From Magnetospirillum sp. 15-1 (GTDB lineage Bacteria > Pseudomonadota > Alphaproteobacteria > Rhodospirillales > Magnetospirillaceae): DNA of 64,000 bases. The stretch spans positions 714,632 to 778,631 of the forward strand of contig NZ_FXXN01000028.1 in assembly GCF_900184795.1 (NCBI RefSeq). Reading direction: 5' to 3'. Under the pieces are notes generated by a model. The model was not told the DNA's origin and ran no database searches. It worked only from the letters and a program-made list of their open reading frames with translations. Within the stretch, counting starts at the first letter, position 1; each line of letters opens with the position of its first letter. Shown piece by piece: positions 46,362 to 54,330 of the stretch. Both the position numbers and the translations under genes were made by a program.

Positions 46362-47618
46362 ATGTCCGTACCCATCCTGATGCCCGCCCTGTCGCCGACC
46401 ATGATCGAAGGCACCGTGGCCCGTTGGCTGAAGGCCGAGGGCGATGCCGTCAAATCGGGTGAGGCCATCTGCGAGATCGAGACCGACAAGGCGACCATGG
46501 AATTCGAGGCCGTCGACGAAGGCGTGCTGGGGAAAATCCTGGTGGCGGGCGGGACCTCTGGCGTCGCGGTCAACACGCCCATCGCCGTGCTGCTGGAAGA
46601 GGGCGAGGACGCTTCGGCCATTTCCGCCGCTCCGGCGCCCACCCCCACCCCGACTCTCCCCCGGCAAAGTCGGGGGAGGGAGAGTCCTCCTCCTCCCCCC
46701 GCGCAAGGCGTGGGGGGAGGCCGGGAGGGGGGCAGTACTGCCGGCGACCGCGTCTTCGCCTCGCCGCTGGCCAGGCGCATCGCCAGGGACGGCAAGGTGG
46801 ACCTTGCTGCGGTCCGGGGCTCCGGTCCCCACGGCCGGATCACCAGGGCCGACGTGGAGGCGGCCATGGCCGCCGTCCCTGCTCCGGTACCGGTGGTTCC
46901 CGTGGTTGCTCCGGCCGCCGCCAGCCCGTTCGAGCCGGCCTTCGAAGAGCTTCCCAACTCCACCATGCGCAAGGTCATCGCCCGGCGCCTGACCGAGGCC
47001 AAGTCGACCATTCCCCACTTCTACCTGTCCATCGACTGCGAGCTGGACGCCCTGTTGAAGGTGCGGACCGAGCTGAACGGCCGCTCGGACGCCTACAAGC
47101 TGTCGGTCAACGACTTCGTGGTGCGCGCCGTGGCGCTGGCCCTGAAGAAGGTGCCGGCCGCCAACGCCTCGTGGGGCGAGGACGCCATCAAGCGCTACAC
47201 CGATATCGACATCTCGGTGGCGGTGGCGACGCCCAACGGCCTGATCACCCCCATCGTGCATCATGCCGACCGCAAGGGCTTGGCCGACATCTCGGGCGAG
47301 ATGAAGTCCCTGGCCGCCAAGGCGCGCGACAACAAGCTTAAGCCTGAGGAATTCCAGGGCGGCGGCTTCACCATCTCCAATCTCGGCATGTTCGGGATCA
47401 AGGAGTTCGCCGCCATCATCAACCCGCCCCAGGGCTGCATCCTGGCGGTGGGGGCCGGCGAGCAGCGTCCGGTGGTCAAGAACGGTGCGCTGGCCGTGGC
47501 CACGGTGATGACCTGTACGCTTTCGGTGGATCACCGGGTGGTCGACGGCGCGGTGGGGGCCGAATTCCTGGCCGCCTTCAAAAAGCTGATCGAAGACCCG
47601 CTCGCCATGTTGCTGTGA
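46362..47618 (+). CDS. Dihydrolipoamide acyltransferase (E2) of a 2-oxoacid dehydrogenase-like complex
   Basis: 418 residues. The lipoyl domain has the modified Lys in ETDKATMEF (about 45). A linker carrying an inserted repeat (46652-46720) leads to the E1/E3-binding domain (ASPLARRIARDGKVDLAAVRGSGPHGRITRADVE, about 130) and the catalytic domain with DHRVVDGAVGAEFLAAF and active-site His near 390. It accepts the acyl group from the E1 at 43623 and transfers it to CoA. No E3 (lipoamide dehydrogenase) gene is in the window, so E3 must be shared. It starts 9 bases after the VOC gene. Confidence 0.93.
   Translation: MSVPILMPALSPTMIEGTVARWLKAEGDAVKSGEAICEIETDKATMEFEAVDEGVLGKILVAGGTSGVAVNTPIAVLLEEGEDASAISAAPAPTPTPTLPRQSRGRESPPPPPAQGVGGGREGGSTAGDRVFASPLARRIARDGKVDLAAVRGSGPHGRITRADVEAAMAAVPAPVPVVPVVAPAAASPFEPAFEELPNSTMRKVIARRLTEAKSTIPHFYLSIDCELDALLKVRTELNGRSDAYKLSVNDFVVRAVALALKKVPAANASWGEDAIKRYTDIDISVAVATPNGLITPIVHHADRKGLADISGEMKSLAAKARDNKLKPEEFQGGGFTISNLGMFGIKEFAAIINPPQGCILAVGAGEQRPVVKNGALAVATVMTCTLSVDHRVVDGAVGAEFLAAFKKLIEDPLAMLL
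46652..46720. repeat. Two GC-rich palindromes inserted in the E2 linker coding sequence
   Basis: GACTCTCCC (46652-46660) pairs with GGGAGAGTC (46678-46686), and CCTCCCCCC (46692-46700) pairs with GGGGGGAGG (46712-46720). The reading frame passes through both as a Pro/Gly/Arg-rich linker. This looks like an intergenic-type palindromic element captured in frame. Confidence 0.7.
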
Positions 47619-47631
47619 GGAGGGCCGTGTC

Positions 47632-48186
47632 ATGACGCCCAGTTTCGACCAACTGCTTCTCCAGCGCCGCAGTCTGCGATCGTTCAGTGACCGTCCCATC
47701 GAACGCCAGGTCCTCGACCGGATGTTCGAGGCGGCGCGCTGGGCCTCGTCCGCCTACAACGAACAGCCCTGGGGCTATGTGGTGCTGGACGACCCCAGCT
47801 CGGAGACCCGGGCCCGCGTGCTCGACAGCATGGAGCCCCACAACCGGGCCTGGGCGGAAAAGGCCCCGGTCATCCTGGCCTCGGTGGCGCAATTGGGATT
47901 TCGCGGCCGCGACGGCGTCAACCGCCATGCCCACCACGATGTCGGCCAGGCCAACGCCCATCTGGCGCTCCGGGCGGCCGAACTCGGTCTTACCGTTCAC
48001 ATGATCGGCGGCTTCAACCATCAGGCGGCGGGCGAGGCCCTGGGGCTGGCGGCCGGCTTCGAGGTGGTGGCGCTGATGGCCGTTGCCTATCCCGGCCCGC
48101 CCGAGGTGCTGCCCGAACCCCTGCGGATCAAGGAGACGGCGCCGCGTGTCCGTCGCGAGATCGGCGAGTTCGTCCGGTTCGGCTAG
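47632..48186 (+). CDS. Nitroreductase-family FMN flavoprotein
   Basis: 184 residues. The FMN-binding motifs are RRSLRSFSDRPIERQVLDRMFEAARWASSAYNEQPWGYVV and the helix FHLALRAAELGLTVHMIGGF-like region near 115-130. It ends with the usual KETAPRVRREIGEFVRFG. The family reduces nitroaromatics, quinones and enones with NAD(P)H. At the end of an operon that would handle hydroxyquinone intermediates, a quinone reductase role is plausible but not shown. It follows the E2 gene by 13 bases and is followed by a REP-like element. Confidence 0.87.
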   Translation: MTPSFDQLLLQRRSLRSFSDRPIERQVLDRMFEAARWASSAYNEQPWGYVVLDDPSSETRARVLDSMEPHNRAWAEKAPVILASVAQLGFRGRDGVNRHAHHDVGQANAHLALRAAELGLTVHMIGGFNHQAAGEALGLAAGFEVVALMAVAYPGPPEVLPEPLRIKETAPRVRREIGEFVRFG

Positions 48187-48214
48187 AGGTTTAGGCGGAC
48201 ACATCATTTTTGCC

Positions 48215-48273
48215 GTCATTGCCGGGCTTGACCCGGCAATCCATGGACCCTCGGGTCAAGCCCGAGGGTGACG
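48215..48273. repeat. Interspersed REP-like element, copy 2
   Basis: A nested palindrome (GCCGGGCTTGACCCGGC, then CCCTCGGG...CCCGAGGG) shares a near-identical core with 29561-29609. It lies between the convergent nitroreductase and thioesterase genes and could act as a bidirectional terminator or REP element. Confidence 0.75.
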
Positions 48274-48309
48274 AGAAATGAAACCGCTTCGGCTAAAACC
48301 GGACAAACT

Positions 48310-48723
48310 CTATCCGGAGAAAGCGGCAATCACCCGAGGCGGGATCGTCGCCGCCCTGATCCGCCCCTGCTCGGCGTCGAAGGCGGTCCATACCCGGGTT
48401 TCCGAGCATTCGACGGCAACCACGTCGCCGTTGCGGACGACGTGCTGAAGCTCGAAGGCGCTACGGTGAAGCGCCGTGATGGTGGTCTCGATGACCAGAT
48501 CGTCGCCCCAGCGACTTGGCGCCTTGAACCGCGCCTTGTTGTCGACCAGGGGGATGCCGTCGATGCCGAATTCCTCGATCAGGGATTTGAGCGACATTCC
48601 GGCTCGGGCCAGCAGGGCATGCACCGAGAAGTCGAACCAGATGAAGTAATTGGGGTTGAAGACGATCCCGGACGGATCGCAATGGCCGAATTCCACCTGG
48701 ACGGATCGGGAGTTGGACAGCAT
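48310..48723 (-). CDS. 4-Hydroxybenzoyl-CoA thioesterase-type hotdog thioesterase
   Basis: 137 residues. The 4HBT active-site segment is EFGHCDPSGIVFNPNYFIWFD with the catalytic Asp in HCDPSG, as in the Pseudomonas 4HBT group. The rest of the hotdog fold follows (SLKSLIEEFGIDGIPLVDNKARFKAPSRWGDDLVIE). It hydrolyses an aryl- or acyl-CoA. It lies on the opposite strand to the catabolic array and is preceded by a tiny gene in the same direction. Confidence 0.9.
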   Translation of the reverse strand: MLSNSRSVQVEFGHCDPSGIVFNPNYFIWFDFSVHALLARAGMSLKSLIEEFGIDGIPLVDNKARFKAPSRWGDDLVIETTITALHRSAFELQHVVRNGDVVAVECSETRVWTAFDAEQGRIRAATIPPRVIAAFSG

Positions 48724-48747
48724 CGGATATCTTCCGCCGGTTAGAGG

Positions 48748-48921
48748 TTATGGTGCCTGAAATCGTGAGAGGATCAGGCGCATGCTGCAAGCGATCTCTG
48801 GGCAAAGCTCGATCAGGCGGCCGGCCAGCTCGCGGGCCTTTCCGGTATTGACGGCGTTTCCCGCCGCTTCCGATTCGAGAATCTCGGCCAGTTCATCGAT
48901 CTCCTCCCAACTGTGATCCAC
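48748..48921 (-). CDS. Small hypothetical protein (57 residues) upstream of the thioesterase
   Basis: A short frame from a GTG at 48921 with AGGGAG 7 bases upstream. The product is an acidic, helical protein (WEEIDELAEILESEAAG, ARELAGRLIELCPEIACSMRLIL) with two Cys and no signal peptide. It ends 24 bases before the thioesterase start. Codon use and the good ribosome site support a real gene; no family is recognised. Confidence 0.55.
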   Translation of the reverse strand: MDHSWEEIDELAEILESEAAGNAVNTGKARELAGRLIELCPEIACSMRLILSRFQAP

Positions 48922-49347
48922 GGCAATCTCCCTGGACGAAGGTTCGGGAAAAAGGGGCCGGGCGACTGCTCGCCCGGCCAGGAGAGGGTATCGCGGCCCG
49001 GTGTCCGGTCAGGAGTGGGGAGAACACTATCCAGACATACCGGCGCGGTTCAAAGGAACCATGACAAGGATAACCGCAGGTGACGGCGGCCACGGTTGCC
49101 AATTGATATTTTTGCGTTTGGATTTTCAGAACGTCGCGCGCGGATATTTTGTAATATCTCTATTGTATGTGGCGCTTGCGCCTCCGCAATATCGTGGGAT
49201 TTTGCCGTTCGATTTCTGCGAACGCTCTCCGACGATATTCAATCAAAGACCGAAACGCCCCCGGCATACAGTGATGTGATCATCGCTGTCGTGCCGTACG
49301 GCCACGGCACATTGCCTTTGCGGTTCTTGATTTGAGGAGGAAGCGTG
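48922..49347. other. Divergent spacer before the acetylene-hydratase-like gene
   Basis: About 425 bases, with an AT-richer middle (49095-49180). I see no convincing gene; short frames here lack ribosome sites and known motifs. It should contain the promoters of the thioesterase (minus) and Mo-enzyme (plus) genes. GAGGAGGA directly precedes the Mo-enzyme start. Confidence 0.5.
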
Positions 49348-51489
49348 ATGACGCCAGCCGAAGTGTCCGTTGAAGCGACCGATGGCGAGACGACCGTCCT
49401 GAAGAGCGTCTGCCGGTCCTGTCACGGTGGCTGCGGCACCCTGCTTCACGTCCGGGGCGGAGAGCTGATCAAGGTGGAGGGCGACCCGGATTCCCCCCTC
49501 AATCGCGGCCGCCTCTGCCCCATCGGCACCGTGACCCGTGATCTGGTCTACCATCCCGACCGGCTGAAGTATCCCATGCGCCGGGTGGGCAAGCGCGGCT
49601 CGGGTCAGTGGGACCGCATCACCTGGGACGAGGCGCTGGACGAGATCGCTGCCCGGCTGGGCGACATCAAGGCCAAGTATGGCGCCGAATCCATCGCGCT
49701 CGGCACCGGTACCGGGCGTCACCACATCCGCTGGGTTTCCCGCTTCGGCCATGCGCTGGGCACGCCCAACTGGGCCGAGCCGGGCTTCGCCCAGTGCTTT
49801 CATCCCCGGGTCAACACCTGCATCCTGACCATGGGCGACTACCCGGTCTGCGACTTCACCGGCGACGTCGCGGCCGAGACCGTCATGTACTGGGGGCACA
49901 ACCCGGTGAATTCCGGGCCGGATGGCGAGACCCGCTTCAACGCCCGCGATTCGGCGGCCGCCGCCAAGCACATCATCGTCGTCGACCCGCGCGAGACCGA
50001 ACTGGCCAAGCGGGCGGAGATCTGGCTGCAGGTGCGGCCCGGCGCCGACGATGCGCTGGGGCTGGCCATGCTCAACGTCATCATCGGCGAAAAGCTCTAT
50101 GATGAGGTGTTCGTCAGCCGCTGGACCCACGGCTTTGCCGAACTGGCCGCCCATGTGCGGCAGTACACGCCGGAATGGGCCGAGCCCATCACCTGGGTTT
50201 CGGCCGAAAAGATCCGGGCGGCGGCCCGGCTGTTCGCCCAGGCCAAGCCGGCCCTGCTGGAATGGGGCTGCGCCATCGAGCACACGCCCAAATGCATCCA
50301 GACCATCCGGGCGCTGTCGATGCTTCCGGTGCTGACCGGCAATATCGAGATTCCCGGCGGCTGGGTGTTCGGCATGAAGGGCATCGGCCGTTTCCCCAGC
50401 CTGATCGAACTGCTGAGCCCGGAGGCCAACGCCAAGCGCCTGGGCGGGCAGCAGTTCAAGCTGCTGGGCGGCGAGGGCGCCGATCTGCCGGCCGCCCACA
50501 TCCCGACCCTGCTTCAGGCCATGCGGGAGGGCAAGCCCTATCCGGTCAAGGCCTTCCTGGTGTTCGGCAACAACACGCTCACCACCTACGCCAACAGTTC
50601 GCTGGTCTACGAATCGCTGATGAAGCTGGACTTCATGGTCAATGCCGACCTGTTCATGACGCCCACCGCCGAGCTGGCCGATATCGTCCTGCCCGCCGCG
50701 TCGTGGCCGGAACTGGACCAGATCGCCGGCCTGCCGACCATCGCCGCCAACGTGGTGCTGGGCCAGCAGAAGGCGGTCCGGGTGCACGAGTGCAAGGCCG
50801 ACGAGGAGATCTTCACCGAACTGGCGCGGCGCATGAACCTGCCCGGCTGCACCGAGCCGGTGCGCGACGTGCTGAACTCCCAGTTGAAGGGACTGGGGAT
50901 CACCTTCGAGGAACTGACCCAGAAGGGCTTCGTCAAGGTGCCGTTCAAGTACGGCAAGCACGAGGAGAAGGGCTTCAAGACGCCGACCGGCAAGATCGAG
51001 CTCTATTCCACCCGGCTGGAGGACATGGGCTACGCCCCGCTGCCCTATTACGAGGAGCCGCCGGAAAGCCCGATCGCCTCGCCCGAAATCGCCAAGGACT
51101 TCCCCCTGGTGCTGACCACCGGCGGGCGCATTCCCTTCTACTTCAACTCGGAACATCGCCAGTTGCCCAAGCTGCGCAAGGCGCGGCGCGATCCGCAGGC
51201 GGAAATCCACCCCGAGACCGCAGCCCGCTTCGGCATCAATAACGGTGACTGGATGTGGATCGAGACCAGGCGCGGCCGCATGAAGCAGAAGGCCAAGGTC
51301 ACCACCGGCATCGATGCGCGCGTGATCAACGCCGAGCACGCCTGGTGGTTCCCCGACGAGGAGGGGCCGGAATACGGAGTCTGGAAGTCCAATGTCAATC
51401 TGTTGACCAACAATGAACCGCCCTACGACCCGGCCATGGGAACCTATCAGCTCCGTGCACTGCTGTGCCGGATCGGCAAGGCGGAATAA
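49348..51489 (+). CDS. Mo/W-bisMGD enzyme, acetylene hydratase/PhsA-like
   Basis: 713 residues from the ATG at 49348; no signal peptide, so cytoplasmic. The [4Fe-4S] cysteines are Cys22, 25, 29 and 57 (CRSCHGGC...CPIG). The Mo/W-ligand Cys is Cys150 (AQCFHP), aligning with Cys141 of Pelobacter acetylene hydratase. Like that enzyme it has no partner genes for electron transfer or membrane anchoring. Other matches are KPYPVKAF, FMTPTAELADIVLPA and TPTGKIELYS. The catalytic Asp13 of acetylene hydratase is His26 here, so acetylene hydration is unlikely. It may catalyse another hydration or redox step on an aromatic or unsaturated acid. Confidence 0.85.
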   Translation: MTPAEVSVEATDGETTVLKSVCRSCHGGCGTLLHVRGGELIKVEGDPDSPLNRGRLCPIGTVTRDLVYHPDRLKYPMRRVGKRGSGQWDRITWDEALDEIAARLGDIKAKYGAESIALGTGTGRHHIRWVSRFGHALGTPNWAEPGFAQCFHPRVNTCILTMGDYPVCDFTGDVAAETVMYWGHNPVNSGPDGETRFNARDSAAAAKHIIVVDPRETELAKRAEIWLQVRPGADDALGLAMLNVIIGEKLYDEVFVSRWTHGFAELAAHVRQYTPEWAEPITWVSAEKIRAAARLFAQAKPALLEWGCAIEHTPKCIQTIRALSMLPVLTGNIEIPGGWVFGMKGIGRFPSLIELLSPEANAKRLGGQQFKLLGGEGADLPAAHIPTLLQAMREGKPYPVKAFLVFGNNTLTTYANSSLVYESLMKLDFMVNADLFMTPTAELADIVLPAASWPELDQIAGLPTIAANVVLGQQKAVRVHECKADEEIFTELARRMNLPGCTEPVRDVLNSQLKGLGITFEELTQKGFVKVPFKYGKHEEKGFKTPTGKIELYSTRLEDMGYAPLPYYEEPPESPIASPEIAKDFPLVLTTGGRIPFYFNSEHRQLPKLRKARRDPQAEIHPETAARFGINNGDWMWIETRRGRMKQKAKVTTGIDARVINAEHAWWFPDEEGPEYGVWKSNVNLLTNNEPPYDPAMGTYQLRALLCRIGKAE

Positions 51490-51513
51490 TCACCAAAACG
51501 GGAGGTTAGAGGC

Positions 51514-52734
51514 ATGCATCGAACATTCTGGAAGGCGGCGCGGGCCGCAATGGTCGGGCTGGCGGCGCAAGCCGCCGTGGTCGGAGTAGCGGCGCTGGCG
51601 GCGTTTCCCGCCGGTGCGGAAACGGTCAAGGTCGGAGTGATTCTGACCTATTCGGGGCGCGATGCGGCGCTGGGCGAGCAGATCGACCGCGCCATCAATC
51701 TCTACATCAAGCTGCATGGCGCCGAACTGCCGGCCGGACTCAATGTGGAACTGGTCCGGCGCGACGATACCGGTCCCAACCCGGATGTGGCCAAGCGTCT
51801 GGCCCAGGAACTGATCCTGCGCGAGAAGGTTCAGATGCTGACCGGCGGCCAATGGACGCCCAACGCCACGGCGGTGGCGGCGCTGTCCAAGGAAGCCAAG
51901 GTCCCCTTCGTGGTGATGACGGCGGGCGGTTCGGCGGTGACCGAACAATCGCCTTACGTCATCCGCACCGGCTGGACCCTGTGGCAGACCAGCTATCCCC
52001 TGGGGCAATGGGCGGCCAAGCAGGGGCTGAAGAAGGCCTATACCGTGGTCAGCGACTTCGCTCCCGGCCATGACGGCGAGACCGCCTTCATCAAGGGCTT
52101 CACCGAGAATGGCGGCGACATCGTCGGATCGGTCCGCATCCCGCTCAAGACCAGTGATTACCTGCCCTATCTGCAAAAGGTCAAGGAAGCCAATCCCGAG
52201 ACCATCTACCTGTTCAATCCGGGCGGTCCCCAGGCCACCGCCTTCATGAAGGCCTTCGACGACATCGGACTGACCCGGTCCAAGGTGAGGATTCTCGGCC
52301 CCGGCGATATCACCAGCGACGACGAACTGCCCAACATGGGCAAGGCGGCGCTGGGCGTCACCACCTTGCTGCAGTATTCGCCGTCGGCCGACCGGCCCGA
52401 GAACAAGGAATTCGTGGCGGCCTGGAAGAAGGAATACGGCGAGGCGTCGGTTCCCACCTTCTTCGCCGTGGCCGGCTGGGACGGCATGAAGGCCGTCTTC
52501 GACGCCATCATCGCCCAGAAGGGCAAGATCGAGGCGGACAAGACCATCGCCTTCCTGGCCAACTGGTCCAACCCCAAGAGTCCGCGCGGCCCCATCAAGA
52601 TCGATCCGGCCACCCGCGACATCGTCCAGAACCAGTATATCCGCCGGGTCGAGGAGGTGGGCGGCAAGCTGGCCAATGTCGAGGTCGAGACCATTCCCCA
52701 GGTCGCCGATCCGTGGAAGGCCATGAAGAAGTAG
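51514..52734 (+). CDS. Liv-type periplasmic substrate-binding protein
   Basis: 406 residues. A long signal peptide (AAMVGLAAQAAVVGVAALAAFPAGA) is followed by the type I periplasmic-binding fold: KVGVILTYSGRDAALGEQIDRAINLYIK, VQMLTGGQWTPNATAVAALSKEAKVPFVV and VAGWDGMKAVFDAIIAQKGKIEADKTI. It follows the Mo-enzyme gene by 24 bases. The LivHMGF set at 35736-39071 has no binding protein of its own, so this one may serve it. Confidence 0.92.
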   Translation: MHRTFWKAARAAMVGLAAQAAVVGVAALAAFPAGAETVKVGVILTYSGRDAALGEQIDRAINLYIKLHGAELPAGLNVELVRRDDTGPNPDVAKRLAQELILREKVQMLTGGQWTPNATAVAALSKEAKVPFVVMTAGGSAVTEQSPYVIRTGWTLWQTSYPLGQWAAKQGLKKAYTVVSDFAPGHDGETAFIKGFTENGGDIVGSVRIPLKTSDYLPYLQKVKEANPETIYLFNPGGPQATAFMKAFDDIGLTRSKVRILGPGDITSDDELPNMGKAALGVTTLLQYSPSADRPENKEFVAAWKKEYGEASVPTFFAVAGWDGMKAVFDAIIAQKGKIEADKTIAFLANWSNPKSPRGPIKIDPATRDIVQNQYIRRVEEVGGKLANVEVETIPQVADPWKAMKK

Positions 52735-52744
52735 GCCATCGGCC

Positions 52745-52770
52745 GGGGCCGGCTTCGACGCGCCGGCCCC
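52745..52770. repeat. GC-rich hairpin after the binding-protein gene
   Basis: GGGGCCGGC and GCCGGCCCC form a perfect 9-bp stem with an 8-base loop. No strong T-run follows, so it may dampen rather than end transcription into the MFS gene. Confidence 0.65.
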
Positions 52771-52810
52771 GCCTTACCCAACCTGCCCGCAGCGGATTCC
52801 GTCGGAGATC

Positions 52811-54037
52811 ATGGACATGGGGATACAGGCAACGACACGGTGGTCCGTGGTCGGCGTATCGATCCTGGCCGGCGTGGTGGCCGCGGCTCATATCGGCAAG
52901 GTTCCGACGGTGATTCCGGCCTTGCGCGGCGAACTCGGCCTGGGGCTGGTCGCCGCCGGCTGGGTGGTCTCCATGTTCAATACCCTGGGCTCGGCCTGCG
53001 GCATCGTCCAGGGCATGATCGGAGACACGCTCGGCCATCGCCGGTCCGCCCTTGTCGGTCTTCTCCTGCTGGCGATCGGCGGAGGGGTGGGGGCCCTGTC
53101 CTCCGATGAGGTGCTGCTGCTGATCGGACGCTGTATCGAAGGCGTCGGGTTCATCTCGGTGGTGGTGTCCTGTCCGGGCCTGATCCTGGCCGCGACGGCG
53201 CCCCGCGACCGGCGGCTGACATTCGGGCTTCTTGGGGTCTACATGCCGACCGGCGTGGCGATCGCCCTGGCCACGGCGCCCTTCATCGAAGCCGCCTTGG
53301 GGTGGCGGGGGCTCTGGATGGTGCTGGCCGGGGTTTCCCTCGGCATGGCCGCCCTCCTGGCCTGGATCACGCGGGAATTGCCCGGGAACGATGCCGTCCC
53401 CGGCGCCGGTACCGTCCGGGGCGTCGCCGACGACTTGCTGATGACGCTCCGGCAGCCGGGGCTGTGGTGGCTGGCCGCCGCCTTCACCGCCTATACCGTG
53501 CAGTGGTCGTCCCTGCTCGTATGGCTGCCCAGTGTGCTCATGGAGACCCGGCGGACCGATGCGGTCGGCGCCGCCGGGCTGACCGCCCTGATCGCCGCCG
53601 CCAATGCCCCCGGCGGCGTTCTCGGCGCATGGCTGCTGCATTGCCGTATCCCTCGCGGCCAACTGGTCGTCGGTGCCAATGCGGCCATGGGATTGTGCTG
53701 CATCGGGATTTTCTCTCCCACGCTCAGCGACCAGACCCGCTTTGCCCTGTGCCTGCTCTTTTCCGGTCTGGGTGGAATTTTGCCGTCCGCCGTGCTTGGC
53801 GGCACGGCCGTGCATGCCTCCGGGCCGCGCCAGATCGGGGCGGCCAACGGAATGGTCATACAAGGCTCCAATCTCGGCCAGCTGATCGGCCCGCTGACGG
53901 CGGCAGGCCTGGTCAGCCTGTTCGGCAATTGGGACAGCGTCCGCAGCTTCCTGGTCGGAGCCGCCATGCTTGGAGTGATCGCCGGGCTTCTGGTCGAGCA
54001 AAGCGAACGGAGGTTGTCTTATTCAGAGGCCGACTGA
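52811..54037 (+). CDS. Major facilitator superfamily transporter
   Basis: 408 residues with about twelve membrane helices. The loop 2-3 motif is present as GDTLGHRRSALVG (about residue 72), and RCIEGVGFISVVVSCPGLILA and LLGVYMPTGVAIAL fit the CynX/NimT-like branch that handles small anions and aromatic acids. It follows the Liv-type binding protein by 76 bases and ends at a strong terminator. It may import or export an aromatic acid. Confidence 0.9.
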   Translation: MDMGIQATTRWSVVGVSILAGVVAAAHIGKVPTVIPALRGELGLGLVAAGWVVSMFNTLGSACGIVQGMIGDTLGHRRSALVGLLLLAIGGGVGALSSDEVLLLIGRCIEGVGFISVVVSCPGLILAATAPRDRRLTFGLLGVYMPTGVAIALATAPFIEAALGWRGLWMVLAGVSLGMAALLAWITRELPGNDAVPGAGTVRGVADDLLMTLRQPGLWWLAAAFTAYTVQWSSLLVWLPSVLMETRRTDAVGAAGLTALIAAANAPGGVLGAWLLHCRIPRGQLVVGANAAMGLCCIGIFSPTLSDQTRFALCLLFSGLGGILPSAVLGGTAVHASGPRQIGAANGMVIQGSNLGQLIGPLTAAGLVSLFGNWDSVRSFLVGAAMLGVIAGLLVEQSERRLSYSEAD

Positions 54038-54082
54038 TCCGCAGGGACCCCGTTCCGACCTTGCCGCCCAATGGAAAAAGCC

Positions 54083-54118
54083 GGGGGTGCTAGAATTCTG
54101 GCACCCCCTTTTAGTTTT
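54083..54118 (+). terminator. Rho-independent terminator after the MFS gene
   Basis: The stem GGGGGTGC/GCACCCCC encloses a self-complementary AGAATTCT and is followed by TTTTAGTTTT. It closes the 49348-54037 unit and insulates the TetR regulon. Confidence 0.85.
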
Positions 54119-54211
54119 CGGGGGAGGGACGTCTGGCTTTTCGACTCCCCCGACGGGAATAGCCGCCGCCAAGGCGGTGGGCCGCTCACCACCACAGTGA
54201 TAAATAAAGCC

Positions 54212-54223
54212 GACTGAACGGTC
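54212..54223. promoter_or_regulatory. TetR-type operator copy 1 (GACTGAACGGTC)
   Basis: A near-palindromic 12-mer differing at one base from the GACCGAACGGTC copy at 56162. It lies 108 bases upstream of the CoA-transferase start in the shared spacer. Confidence 0.65.
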
Positions 54224-54285
54224 AATTAATTATTTTATTATCGGTGATATGGCTGATCAATACTGGGTATGTGGGGCTTGACAAA

Positions 54286-54302
54286 GACCGAACGGACGGA
54301 CT
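54286..54302. promoter_or_regulatory. TetR-type operator copy 2 (GACCGAACGGACGGACT)
   Basis: Matches the GACCGAACGG core exactly and lies 29-45 bases upstream of the CoA-transferase start, where it would overlap the promoter. This also argues that translation does not start at the earlier ATG at 54244. Confidence 0.7.
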
Positions 54303-54330
54303 AATAATCGGAAATGGCTTGTGCGAGGGG

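Noticed and set aside
43278-47699. A 1473-codon open frame on the minus strand across cobW, E1, VOC and E2
   Set aside because: It lies antisense to four genes with clear catalytic motifs. Its product is His/Gly/Asp-rich low complexity, typical of a shadow frame in GC-rich DNA.
49001-49335. Short plus-strand open frames before the acetylene-hydratase-like gene
   Set aside because: They overlap each other in different frames, lack ribosome sites and have no motif; the region is better explained as a promoter spacer.
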